DNA from: Psococerastis gibbosa | Taxonomy: Eukaryota > Arthropoda > Insecta > Psocodea > Psocidae | Direction: 5' to 3' | Length of the DNA stretch: 64,000 nt | NCBI GenBank assembly: GCA_963971405.1 | Contig: OZ020490.1 | Span: 8,418,874-8,482,873 of the forward strand | Shown: positions 1-12,700 of the stretch, piece after piece | Layout: each line of letters begins with the position of its first letter | How positions within the stretch are numbered: the first letter of the stretch is position 1 | Translations under genes and position numbers: made by a program | The notes under the pieces: model-generated | Database searches by the model: none | What the model saw: only the letters and a program-made list of their open reading frames with translations | Told to the model about the DNA's origin: nothing

Positions 1-134
1 CAGACAGACATTTCGTAATAACCACTTTTTTGGGTTCCTGGGACCTCAAAACATGTAAATCCGTTGAAATCTCGGAATCGAAAATTTCGACCATCACAAA
101 GCTTTCCTTATACTACGTATAAATTGGAAAGCAA
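1..134 (+). repeat. Dispersed repeat A, 3' end
   Basis: It begins inside the CAGACAGACATTTCG run at the window edge and ends AAATTGGAAAGCAA. The copy continues off the window. Confidence 0.75.
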
Positions 135-362
135 TGAACAATACTGATAGTAGGTATACCAGGAAGGGTTACCAGATTCGTAATATATATTGGCCGTCAG
201 CAGATGGTAAGCGTATCAGTTATAAAACGATAAAGAGTGGAGAGAGAGAGACTGAAGTTAGGAAGTCGCAATATTTATGAAAAATTACTAAAAAAGAACC
301 GGCATGAGTTAACCCGTACGGTACATGCTTTCCTATTTATCAATAATAAATAAATAAATAAA

Positions 363-590
363 TAAGGACTTTTTATTTTTTCTATTACTAAGCCAACCTA
401 GCGGAGTTAGGGAGTATAAAGCCCTCTCTTACACTCAACTAGGAAGGCCCGGGACCACCTGCTGTTCATGCCCTCCGAAGCATGGCCAGAAAATGTAACC
501 AGTGTGGGACTCGGAACAACAACCTTTCGGCTGAAGTTCAGAGTCCATACCACTACGCTACATGGCCTGGCATAATTACGGTGGGTATCC
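363..590 (-). repeat. tRNA-headed SINE 2, minus copy
   Basis: On the minus strand the head carries a GTAGTGGTATGGACTCTGA box A region and box B. The body follows with GGCCCGGGCCTTCCTAGTTGAG (shown here in part) and CCAACCTAGCGGAG on the plus strand. Box B in this copy has an inserted G and A. Confidence 0.7.
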
Positions 591-630
591 CACTACGTCA
601 TTTAACCAGATTAAAAATTTAATTATTTTA

Positions 631-774
631 GGCGGCTATTCCACCGACGGGCATTTTCAATGTGAATGTGTCATGACGTGGTAGCAGACATTATTAAGTC
701 TCTCATCTCTGTGATGTCTGCTACCACGTCATGACACATTCATATTGAAAATACACGTCGGTGGAATAGCCGCC
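631..774. mobile_element. Foldback MITE, family F1
   Basis: This 144-bp near-perfect hairpin has termini GGCGGCTATTCCACCGACG and the reverse complement. The target duplication is TTA (628-630, 775-777). The arms contain the family string ATGTCTGCTACCACGTCATG. TIR style and 3-bp A/T duplication fit PIF/Harbinger. Confidence 0.85.
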
Positions 775-1415
775 TTAATGATGGTAACAAGTTGAGGCAT
801 ATTATTCCACTAACATTATTATTCCATGTCGTTGTTTGCGATATTAAAATTTGAATGTGCCGTATACAGTGTCGACATGGAAGGAAGCTATGATGATTTT
901 GTTATTTGCGGATCAATAATGTTAATGCTTGGTTTTGGATATTGTCTCCTCAATAAAGCAAAAATAAAATAAAACTTAAATCTCCTGAAGTTAGGGTTCG
1001 CGACTGGGTAGCCAAATGAAAGAAACTGGGACTAAATGTCACCTTGTTGAAAGAATTACAATATAGTGACAAGAAGACTTACGGAAAGTACCTACTTACA
1101 AATGGACGAGGCTACATTTCAGCATGTGTTACAGAAAGTTTCACTCCTGGTGACAACTAAAAATACAACCCAATTTAGGAAGCCAATTATACGAGAAGAC
1201 AAGCTGCAGGTAACTTTACCGTTTTCATTATATAATAAATTAAGGGTGCTTTTCTAAAAATTTATTAAATGAGTAGTCGCTCTAGGACGCAATTTTTAAT
1301 AATATTGTCTGTTTGAAATATATATTTATCTGCAAGATGTATTTACTCAGTGAAAAATATAGTAGGCCTATAGTATAGTTCCATTGAGTAAAACAAAAAA
1401 TTTGATATTAATCTG

Positions 1416-2278
1416 AAAGAACCGGTCCGAGTCTCGAACATGCTTTCCAATTTATCAAAATTAGTAGATAGAGAAAATGAGTAATTTCATGGTAAATAAT
1501 TTTCCTATGGTTAAATTTCTGATATCTCGGGGGGGGGGGGGGGTTGTCCACCTGACGTCACTGGAGGTGAGGTAAATTCTAGATAGGTCAGACCAACACA
1601 TTACCACACAGTAATACTGGCAGGGCACGCAATGCATTTGAGCGTGAATTTTCTATTATTTTTTCAAAAGAAACATTTTCCACAAAACCAAATAGTTTTT
1701 TGGGAAATCAACCTGTCCGGTTTCGCTACTCAATTTAACACCTAAACATGCCTGAAGGTAGAAATCATCGATAGAAAGGTTACGCAGAAAAATTATTTTT
1801 TTAGTCATTTTTCATTAAAATTTAGATATTTTTATTTTTTTTAGCTCCAAAAACAAACTATCAAGGGGCAAGTGACCCCCCGCATTTTAAGAACATTAAT
1901 AACCACTACAATATACTATATGTGAATTTAAAAGAAATCATTGGAGCCGTTTTTGAGAAATAATTTTTTTAGACGTTTTTTGGAGTTTTTTTTAGAATGA
2001 CACCCTTCCCCCCTAATTGAGTTAGCCCAGAGTAAAAAAAAATGGTTCCGATGTATGAGTTTTTCAAACCTACATGCCAAATTTCGTTAAAATCGACCGA
2101 GTAGTTTGCCCGGAAATCGATGGACAGACAGAGCGACAGACAGACAGACATTTCGTAAAAATCACTTCTTTGGTTTCTGGTACCTCAAAACGTGTAAATC
2201 CGTTGAAATCTCGGAATCGAAAATTTCAATCATCACAAAGCTTTCCTTTTACTACGTATAAATTGGAAAGCAAAAAAA
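1416..2278 (+). repeat. Dispersed repeat A, full copy
   Basis: About 860 bp, starting AAGAACCGGTCCGAGT and ending TATAAATTGGAAAGCAA. It contains in order a G tract, CACCTGACGTCACTGGAGGT, ATCAAGGGGCAAG, a (GACA)n run and TGGTACCTCAAAACGTGTAA. TGCTTTCCAATTTAT occurs inverted at both ends. No coding frame. It is probably a non-autonomous DNA element. Confidence 0.75.
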
Positions 2279-2760
2279 TTGTATTCATGAAAATTTATTC
2301 TTTTTTTGCCCCCAGAATACAAAGCATCAAGATTTATCATATTATGATTTATGTTGGTATGCACGTACATAGGTGGTGTTGAGCAGATAGCAGAACAATG
2401 GTAACAAATCGTTCCTCGATGTGGGCATATAAACGCGATTACTCCATGAGATGGTTAAGATTCGCCTTTCGTTTTTTTTCTAAAGTCGTTTTCAATTCAA
2501 TTCAATTCAATTCAAGATTATTTGATCATATCGTAAAATAGTCACATTCATTAGTGGTAGACGCGCTGCAAGCAAATAGGAACAACCTATTTATGTACGA
2601 TCCGGCCAAATATAGATGACAAAATCGTGCGAATTCTCGACGATTTAATGATCTGAACAAGTTAAGTTGCCCACACCATGAAATGCGACAAAATTCTCGA
2701 GCATTTTCATGAAATGAGAATATTTACGATATGGCCACGACATACATATACGAGTACATA

Positions 2761-3772
2761 ATATACTGGCGGTTTCTAGGGGGGGCATGGGGGCCATGCC
2801 CCCCCCCCCTTCCAGGCCGTAGCCAAGGGTGGCTTATTGGACTGCCCTCAGTGGTAGGTTTATTCGTCGGTAAAATCTCAACTGTACTGCTTGAAAAATG
2901 CGCAAATCTTCACAAATGTGAACCATTAATCAATTTTTTTCTTCGGGGGATACCCCCGGGTCTCCCTTTCTCCAAGGTATAATATATTTTGTAAAGCCTC
3001 ACTAAATTGGGCCTATTTATCAATTTTTTCTCCGGGGAGACCCCCGGGCGCCCCTTTCTCCATGGTATAAAATGCGCGAAACCTCACTAATTAGGGCCCA
3101 CTTGTCCTTTTTTTTCTTCCGGAGGGAGACCCCGGGCCCCCGGGGTTATAACATTCGCAAAACCTTACTACATTGGGCTTAAATATCAATTTTCTTTCTC
3201 CGGGGGAAACCCCCGGGCGCCCCATTTTCCAGGGCCCATTTGTCCATTTTTTTCTCCGGGGGATCAAAGTTTTGGGGTACTAAAGTCCCCCCCCCCACAA
3301 ATTTTGTGAATTTAGGCCAATGGGTTAAATGCAATATTTATTTTATGAATACGCATTACCTTGTAAGCTTTGTAAAATCCATACTTTACTACTGACTGCT
3401 GTTAAAATGCTTAAAACCCCACTATTTTGCTCTTATACTCGTATTTACAAATGTTTCCCCCGGGGAGACCCCCGGGCCCCCCGCTTCGGGTTTTATGCAA
3501 TATTATTTCGATATTATCTAAACCGTCGTAGTGATAGCATTGCGATTTAGTCCGCGCATCGGCAAAATATTATAAGCCTGTGTTCGCGCCAAAGCTAAAT
3601 CCTCAAATAAATTGACGTTTGATGTGCCTATGCTATCATACATACGAGTAACACCATAACATCTAAAGAATACACTAGATACAATTGGATTCTCAAGAAA
3701 TAAATTTACACTAGATAGGAGCACAGTCTTGTCAATGCCCCCCCCCTTTCGAAAATTCTAAAACCGCCACTG
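2761..3772. mobile_element. hAT-like non-autonomous element with internal minisatellite
   Basis: AGTACATA occurs exactly at 2753-2760 and 3773-3780, an 8-bp duplication. The right end reads CAGTGGCGGTTTTAGAA in reverse, and the left end has ACTGGCGGTTTCTAGG. The interior holds four or more degenerate units of about 110 bp, each with a CCGGGGG...CCCCCGGG palindrome and a TTTATCAATTTTTT string. No transposase frame. Confidence 0.85.
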
Positions 3773-4043
3773 AGTACATACAATATAACCTACTATGCTG
3801 GTGTTCAATAGTTGTTATTAATCTGTAGCAATGATGGCGTGGTGCCCTCCTAAGTCCGCCTATGACTGTGGGAAACTGAGGGATTGTGCGGCGGGGGGGG
3901 GGGGGGTGAGGGTGTTCCCCGGGACTTCACCTGGCGGATCGATGGTCCGGCCATGCAACCTCCTTCCACCCCCCCCCCCCCATTTCTCACTAGTGACTTA
4001 TCCCGTGTCATTGCACTCTTTCAGTAGCTTTTCCCCGTATATG

Positions 4044-4135
4044 CTAGGCCTCTGACTTTCAACCGAAAGGTTACTGGCTCGAATCCCACAGTAACTACAT
4101 TCTGCCCGTAGATATACACTACACAATAGCACGTA
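4044..4135 (+). repeat. SINE head fragment
   Basis: GCCTCTGACTTTCAACCGAA, then GGTTACTGGCTCGAATCCCA, is a tRNA-like box B region close to SINE 2. A similar piece with ACCTCTTCAAC and GGCTCGAATCCC is at 4570-4650. Confidence 0.5.
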
Positions 4136-4164
4136 CAGTCATTAACTTATTTATTATTTATTAA

Positions 4165-4513
4165 TCTGGAATAGGTTGAAACGTGAGATGCCTGGAAAGT
4201 AAGAGTAGCTGGCAAACGATGGGAACCGCTCCTAGCAAAAACCATCCCCAACAACTTGCGCCGGGACATCGCTGTGGCAGCGTTCCGAATGGCCTCAGGA
4301 CATGGCTACCTCCAGAGCCACCTGCACAGAATAGGTATCGCCGAGTCATCCGAATGCCCCCTCTGCTTCCAAGGGGAGGGGAATGCCGATCACCTGTTCA
4401 GCTGCACTGGCATCGAGGTAGAAAACCGAACTGAGACTCAGGAGGGATTGGCCCAGCTCTACTACGCGGCACGGCGTCCAATGGCCTACCAGCCAAGTAC
4501 GGGCGTTGACTGA
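4165..4513 (+). mobile_element. LINE C-terminal fragment with zinc-like motif
   Basis: A frame reads LRRDIAVAAFRMASGHGYLQ, HLHRIGIAESSECPLCFQGE and NADHLFSCTG, an RNase H-proximal C-x2-C...H...C motif of non-LTR elements. A related minus-strand copy is at 52480. Confidence 0.7.
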
Positions 4514-4826
4514 AGAAGAAGAAGGTTAAAACGTAGCTGCATCTTTCCCTGCCGGGGAAAAGAAATATAACGAGGAAATTACCTCTTCAACTTGTTCGGT
4601 TAAAAGGTTACTGGCTCGAATCCCTCGGGCCCACGGATGTATACTACACAATAGCACGAGAAGTCATTAATATATCCATTATGTATTAATTATGAATTGG
4701 TACTTCTCTCTGATAGTTGGCTTATGGTGCTCTGTAAGGGATATTAGGCCCTGTAAGGGATAATAGGCCTATGCTCAGAACATACCTACTGTAAGTAACT
4801 ATGCACAGGGTTTAATCCCCCGCAAT

Positions 4827-5743
4827 CAGTGGCGAAACTATAAAATTTGGTTTGACAAAGTTTGAAATTGGGGCATATTACCGATAGATTGGTCACCCAT
4901 ACGTACAGGTAGTTTCGTCATTCGCAAAAATTCCAACACTGTCACATCTCAAATCGATACCACTCCTATATTATGTATATTTTTCTCTGATTACTTGTAG
5001 AAACTGTATACAAAGTTAAATGGGTACTCATGGATGGCCAAGGTGTTTTTCTGTGTTCCATTCCTCGCTCTTCTGGTTCCTTATCGAGTTATCTGGCAAA
5101 TATCTGGTATCTGGTTGGCTACCAAGTTACATTAATTTTTAGCGACTGTACAATTGCACATTAATTTACAATGCATTGCATGAAAAGCCCGTGCACCTGA
5201 TGCAGGTATCTACCAATCGGGGGTCCGGGGGTCTCACCCGGGGAAAAATTTGAAAATATATAAGTGGAAAATAGTGGGGGTTTACGCATTTTAACAGCAG
5301 TAAAGTATGCCAATAGATTTTTTTAAAGCCTGCAAAGGAATTCTAAAATTCTTACATATCTAGGCTATTCTTGGAAACAGGGGGGCCCGGGGTTCTCCCC
5401 GGGGGAAAAATTTTAAAGTGTAAGTTGAAAATAGTGGGGTTTTACGATTTTTACGGCAGTAAAGTTTAGATTTTTGAAAGCTTCCACTTGAATGCTTAAA
5501 TGCTTATTCATATCGTTGAAAACAGGGGAGCCCGGGGGTTTTGAAAATATAAGTTTGAAAATAGTGGGGTTATACGATTTTTACAGCAATAAAATTTATA
5601 ATTTAAGCGTGAAAGACATATTTATGTTACCATACTAAGGTTTTTGTTTAGATTTTCCTATTTTATATAGTGTATGCTAAGTTTTCTCGGGGGGGGGGGG
5701 GGGGGGCATGGCCCACATGGCCCTCCCTCTAGACCCGCCACTG
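4827..5743. mobile_element. Second hAT-like element with the same minisatellite
   Basis: The ends are CAGTGGCGAAACTATAAAAT and AGACCCGCCACTG. Three inverted relatives of the 2761 element's unit (GGGGGCCCGGGG... AAAATAGTGGGGTTTTACG) lie inside, about 170-190 bp apart. The flanking 8-mers differ, so the two ends may come from different copies. Confidence 0.65.
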
Positions 5744-6553
5744 ATCGGTACCCATTCAAAATGAAATAAACACTGAATAAATCTTTACCTTGACAGAAGT
5801 CCTGACAAATAGCAGGGTTGTTTCCCTAGAAAGTCATCAGGATTCAGTTTTGTTTACGTTTGAGTTCCGAGAAAGCTTCACGGGATAAGAGAACCCGACA
5901 TCCCTCTACAAATATTTGGTCATGCAGCTACCCTTGCATTTCAACTCTAATAAGATGAGCAAATATGCTGTTGTCTTTCTGGGGAGAAAGCTTTTAGGGA
6001 TTCTCCAATATGAGATCTAAAGAAAGATAGTTGAAAGCTTTAAAGATTATTTAATAAGAGGTGAGACAGAAGATCGTCTAATGAAATGCGTGAATGGAAT
6101 AAAGGAAGTGGGGAAAGAAGGAGTAAGTACAGTGACAACTGTAACCGACTGTAAGCATGATCCGTTGGAGGTGTATCTATCAAAAGTGGGAGTTGGGATG
6201 GAGTCACAATTATTATATAGATACTGCGGCCCCAAGGACCTAGCCTAATAGGAGTAGCAGATACTCCTCTTTTACTAACCGGACAATAATGAGTGGTATT
6301 TTGTCTGGTGTGGATTTTAAGCGATGTGCAGCTTCAATATCATTCTTTTCCAATTAGACTACGAGTTTATTTGCGATTTTGCATATAATATCCTCGACGT
6401 TTTCGTTACTGGTGGGTTGTACTTCTCTGATCTCAACGTTTTTGTTTCGGCTGTGTTGTTCTAGGGTGTTGAGTTGCTCAGTGAGGTTGTTTATTTTGGA
6501 GCTAAAAACCACTAAGCAGAACAGTTAGTTGTCATATTTTCTTTTGTTTCCAG
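5744..6553. other. Upstream flank or intron of ChAT
   Basis: No repeat family is recognised. It should contain or follow the missing ChAT start exon, but I could not identify that exon or a promoter. Confidence 0.4.
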
Positions 6554-6751
6554 GATGAGACATTACCAAAACTGCCAGTTCCTCGACTGGAAGACACTCT
6601 GGAAAAGTATCTGCAGGCAGTGGCGCCATTGATCAATGAATCTCAGCTGGAAAACACGAAGGCGATCGTGCGAGACTTTGGATCAGCAGCGGGGCTTGGG
6701 CCTAAACTGCAGAATGTTCTGTTGGAGCGGCGGGAGCAGAAGGACAACTGG
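6554..6751 (+). CDS. CHAT: ChAT exon 1 of those visible (N-terminal part)
   Basis: It follows an acceptor ending tttccag and is followed by the donor gtaagt. It is 66 codons long, phase 0 at both ends. It starts [20 protein letters not shown] and ends ERREQKDNW, matching the N-terminal helix region of choline/carnitine acyltransferases. No ATG starts this reading, so a short upstream exon must supply the initiator. Confidence 0.9.
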
Positions 6752-9700
6752 GTAAGTCTAATAAAAGAGCAGTCTCGTTCGAGAATGCACTCTCCTACCT
6801 ACTAAAAAAAGTATAGCCTTCTTCACTGCCGAAATGGGCAAATGTACAGCGAACAAAAAATAAATAGCTCTAGATAAAAAAGTAAATTCGTGTCGGGGTG
6901 GTACTACCCGTGGTACAGGAGTTTTCAGGTTGCATCAACAGCCTCCTGTTTAACCTATCGACAGTCAGGGAAGACTGCCGGGACCGCCGGCTTTACATGC
7001 CCTCCGAAGCATGGTAGTCAGAAGATAAATAATTGTACCACTAGAAAATTTTGGCATTCGGGTGGGACTCGAACCAGTCACCTTCTGGATGATAGTCCGA
7101 GTCGTTACCTCTACGCCATTCTGACTACTTAGCTCTAGATATCTAAATAGGTCTACAGTAAATTCTAAGCTCAAAATAGGAAGACATCAGATCAGCTTGA
7201 AACTAAAATGGTCTGCTGCTGAGACAACGGGAGTAGAAAAACGACTGGAGAAGTCTTCGATCTATAAAAGTAATGTTTAGTCTCGAAGGGGACTCGAATC
7301 TGACTCGCCCAGACTCCTTGAACTCATCTAGACATAGGATAGAGTCCATATAAATTTGGCAAAACAAGTTCCTGGTGCTGTAAATATCAGTTTCATTAAA
7401 GATGTGGTAAATACCACTTCGTCAACTGCGGATGTAAATAAAATACAATCACTCGATGTCGCAATAGTTGAGTCAATTTATTTATTTAACGTGTCCCCTA
7501 AGGTACAGATTTAAAATTAGAAAATTAAAAAGTCTTAAAAAGTGTTATTAATTGATGGGCAACATATGCTTACATTTCAAAATTCCGAGATACCCCAATT
7601 CCCCCGAAATGGGTCTTGTCTTCTTTCTTGATCTTCGAGGAAGTTATTTATTTGGTTGTCCGGTTGCCTAAGTTTCCACAGGCGAGAGCTGTTGGTTAAA
7701 CAATTTTATATAGCTAGCCGATTTTCCATTTTTTTTCCCTATTTTCACTAATAAGAATTTTAGTTTTAAATCTAAATCACCCCAGTTCAATTAGGGAACC
7801 AGTAGCAATGCATCCGTACATGCTTTCCTATGTATCAATTTGGCTAGGCACTGTAATAGTTCCATTGTAAATAATCGTCCTAGGGTTAAATTTAGGTTTA
7901 GGTTTAAATTTCGAGTTTCCCTATTCCAAAGCACTGAATTGGTCGTTGGGACGGTTGCATAGTCAAGAAAGGGCAGAATAATATAATACGACAGAAAACA
8001 GTAATAGTGAAAGCATCGATAGAAAAGTTCCACAGAAAAATTATTTTTTAGTCATTTTTCATGATACTAGAGTTTTTATTTTTTTGTTCTCAGAACCAAA
8101 CTGTCAAGGGACAAGTGACATAATTATTGGGTTTTGCTGACATTAATAACGACTACAATATACAGTATGTGAATTTAAAGAAAATCATTGGAACCGTTTT
8201 TGAGAAATATTTCTTTTTACGTTTTCTTTTAGTTTTTGGAGAATAAAACCCCCCCAAAAAACTTTACTTGTACTATGTATAAAATATAAGAAAGCTGTAA
8301 AGATTACGAAGTGTTACATGTAAAAAATTCTATGGCAACCAAAAGATTGCTTGTTCCCATCTTTGAACTCAATATCTCTATACTGGATTTCGAAATTCCT
8401 CATATAATAACCGAAATATAAAATGGCTGTTTAGGTGGTCTGGAACACCCTTCACCTTAATCACACAAACATTTTCAAAATTAATTAATTTAATTGGCGA
8501 GAAGAAGGGTAAGGTAACATATTGTATATGAAGGGCGACGAGGGCAAGACATTGAAACTGTACTCAATTCCTCTACTGGATTTCAAAATCCGTCATAATA
8601 CCCGAAATATAAAAGGCTGTTAGGGAGGTTTGGAACACCCTGCATAGCTTACTTCACCTTAATTACAAAAATATTTTCAAAATTAATTTAATTAATTGGT
8701 GAGAAGAAGGGTAGGCAAACATATATGAGGGACGGCAAGGTATTGAAACGTGATCCATTTTCTGCTCAGTGAAGTGAACTATTTTTAGTTAGGGCTTTTA
8801 CTAAATACTCTCCCCCCTAACTAGTGGCGCGTATAGTGGCAAACCTATACAAACCTCAGTTTGGTCGCTGTCGGGGGGGGGGGGGGGAGGAGGCATTGTG
8901 AAAGCGGGTTCAACTTGTGTTAATTTCCTTCCTCCCTTCCCCTTCTTAGAAACGGAACTAATTAAAAGTTTCGTATTGGCTGAAGCAGACGGAAAGGTGT
9001 AAATTAAAAGGATGTTGGATGGGGAAGAGGTATGGTCAAGTACAAAAGTAAGTGTAGCATGAAATTTAATTTCATGAAATGAAGAAATTTAATTTAAAAA
9101 AAATGTGTGCCGCTTGACTGCAAGACTATAATTGACCCTTAATTAGCCGTTACCATCAGGAAGAGTAGGCACAAAATACATAGTGGCACTGAATGAGGTC
9201 TGGTTCTGAGGACGGGTAGAGGACCCTCTCTCTTGACCACTAATCCATTTGGGCCAGCAAGATACCCGCTGTGGAGAAGAGTAGTACCTATATAAAAAGA
9301 GCACAAACCTACCTTACAATGATGACTAAAGATAGCTATTAATTTAAAAAGAGGCACAAAAGACCCCAAATACCTATAGCAAACTTCAGCGGGCTGGCGA
9401 AATAGTCAGCAGCGACCACCCGATAAGCGGTATCTGCCAGAAAATGTTTTGGCTACAAAAACAATGATAATGCTTATCAGAAAGGTCACCTAAATTATTA
9501 TCAGCACTCGTTATGGGCTAAGGGTCTTGTCTGCAAAACGTTTGTCCCACTTCTAGTTAGGGCTAATTATCCAGATCTGAACCTACTAGAGTGTCATTGT
9601 AGCCCACCGTATAACTAATATCCTTAAGGTGAAAGACCTGCGTTACAATGAGAAAGAACCGGTCCGAGTTTACTTGAACATGCTTTCCAATTTATCAATT

Positions 9701-12700
9701 AGTAGATAGAGAAAATGAGTAATTTCATGGTAAATAATTGTCCTATGGTTAAATTTCTCGGGGGGGGGGGGGGGGTTGTCCACCTGACGTCACAGGAGGT
9801 GAGGTAAATTGGATGGAAATGGATATCGGTTTGTCGTCAGCGAACCTAGTGACCAAAACTGTCCCTACAGAACCTCATACTAATCGCCATAGCAGGCCCA
9901 TAGAAGCGTTTTTATCGCAAAACTCGTCCGCCTATTCACCTATTGTTAGCTTACGATATTTAAAAAGTTATCTATCCAGTATTTAGTATACATCCGTGGC
10001 AAAAACATTATTTCCACAATCGTGCCCGCAGTGAATGGCTGCCTGGAGCCACGTGCGGGGCAGATGCTATCGGATCAGCCTCAATTACTGGTCTCCATAT
10101 ATCATAATGGTCACGTGACCAGCCCTCTAGTTTTACTATTCGACTAAAAAAACTCAAGGGGGAGGTCATGCGATTACTCCACTATGTCAAACAGGTTATG
10201 ACAATATGATTTCGCTTATGAGAACATGCTACGTAGAAAATGAGCACCCCAAAATTGTTGTTTTTATTGACTTTTTATTTTTTATTTAATTAACAAAGCA
10301 AGTCATTGAAAATTTGGCTCATGGAAGTTGTAGAAGACTGCTTCATGCATCATGTAATAGGAAATATTACATTTTTGGTACCTTAGTTCTTTAGGATAAG
10401 ATAAGATAAGATACTGCTTATTTCAAAGTTATTCGAAGAATACATAGAAATCGTTGCGTACAATATAAATAATCCAAATAATCACTATAAAAAATAATGA
10501 GATACCGTAACATCGTAGGCTATAAAGCCTGTGTCATAAAGTTAACAAATTCATTGACCGAATAAAAAGCGTTTTCCCGGTTAGAGTGTTTTTAGATGTT
10601 TGCGAAAGAGTTTGGAAGATGGAGTATTTTTCAAATCATGAGGAAAAATGTTAAAGAGTTTACTGCCTACATAAATGTCCTGATTTTCAGTCAGCTTCAG
10701 GGAGTGATTTGGAAGAACCACATTGGTCCTAAACCTAGTATTGTGCTCATGAACCTGCGCAAATGTAATGAGCCTCTGAGGATTTTCATCCGTAAAACAA
10801 ATACATTCAAGCATATACAGTGATGGTAGCGGCAAAATTTGAAAGTTTCTAAATATATCCCGACATGATATTGGGCGATTATTTATAAATTGGGTATTAT
10901 TGCTTATAATTCGCAGTAGGCCTACCTTCTTTTGCAGTAGGAATATTTTTTGCTATAATTGTTACACCCCCAGAAAGTTACCCCATATCTAAGAAATGAG
11001 TCGAAATTACTGTAATAGAGCATAAGAAGTATTTCTTTACTGACTCTATGCCTTATAGAACGGAACATATACACGATATAGAGGAAAGCTTCTTGTGTAA
11101 AGAATCAATGTGGTTCCTCCAAAAGATAACTCGCTATCTACTACAACTCCAAGAATTTTGGTGGAATTTTTATACGTGACAGCTGTTGGTTGCATAAAGT
11201 TAGAGGTTCCGTGTGGTCTTTAGTCCTATTTGTATGAAAATTCACCGCAACTGTTTTATCAGGATTTATGATAAGGCGATTGTCTGCGAATCATTTCTCC
11301 AGTACTTTCACAATATAATCCGCTTTTTCCTTAAAATTTGCTTCATTGCATGCACGGATAAGTGCATTTGTGTCATCAGCATAAATCACAATCTTCAAGT
11401 AGTTTGGCTAAGTCATTTATAAAAATAATGATTAAAATTTGACCGAGGACAGATCCCTGGGGAATTCCCATTGTAACAGTTTGTGTGTCTGATTTTGATC
11501 CGTTCACCTCTGTGAACTGCTTCCTATTTGTGAGGTAGGTGAGGAACCAGCTCCATTCTTTGTCCCTGACACCAATGTGCCACAGTTTGGTGAGCAAAAT
11601 ATCAAAATTCATACTATCAAAAGCCTTGGATAAATCAAGGAAGATAGCTGTAATTAAGTCATTGCAATTTATTGCCTGATATACTGTATCCAAGAAAGCG
11701 GATAACTTATAGCCGATTTTGTTGACCTACCGGGAACAAAGCCATGTTGAAAATTTGATAAAATTTCATTGTAATTTAAGGAAAAAAGTAGCCTTTTACG
11801 GGCTACAGTTTCCAATAGTTTGGAAATTGCGGGTAAAAGACTTATGGGACGGTAATTACCTACTGAAGTTTTAGAGCCTTTTTTATGAACTAGGATTACC
11901 TTCGAGATTTTGAAAACATCGGGGAAAATGCCAGATGACAGTGATTCATTGTATAAATAACACACAACTGGTGCCAGACAGCAAAAAAATCGTGTAAAGA
12001 TGAAATCTGGAATGCCATCGGCTCCAGATGAGGCTTTGCCAGGCCTCTCATTCACTAATTTTCAAAGTTCAGAAACACTAGTTCGAAAAAAAATGAGAAC
12101 ATTATCATTGGGGGGGGGGGGGTCTGTAAGGTTTCCCGATCCTGTCATAGTGCTTGTTAAAGCCGTAGCAATGTTGACAAAGTAATTATTGAACTCATCA
12201 GCAATTTTTTTCTTGTCCTTCAATAAGACACCTTCAGAGGATTCAATTTCGATATCGTTACTTCTGTTAGTGCCTCCTCTGCCGAGCTCGCCGTTGATGA
12301 TTTGCCAAGCTTTCTTGGATTTGTTTACTGAATTGATTAGGATCTCGTCATTGTTCATGATTTTTGCGGCCCTAACCACTTTTTTATAAGCCTTCAGATA
12401 AGTCTTATACTGATACTTGGAATTATTACAGTTGGAAGTTTTCCATAGTGAAAATAGTCGGGCCTTATTCTCCCTCGAGATGAGTATGCCCTTTGTAATC
12501 CATTTACATTCGAACTTGGCTTTACAAGAAGCCGTTTTAAGAGGGAAACACATTTCAAAGTAATGTTTTAGGCTGTTACAAAAGTTCGAAAACTTTGCAT
12601 TTACCTCACCACTTTCATAGACAGCAGACCAAGTTTCCGAAAGCAGTTTATCTTCAAAAAGCTGAAAATTCTCATCAGTATAGCTACGAAAAGTAACTGT

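Noticed and set aside
2074-2382. A protein-coding frame with Gln/Thr/Asp-rich repeats
   Set aside because: It is the GACA microsatellite of dispersed repeat A read as protein.
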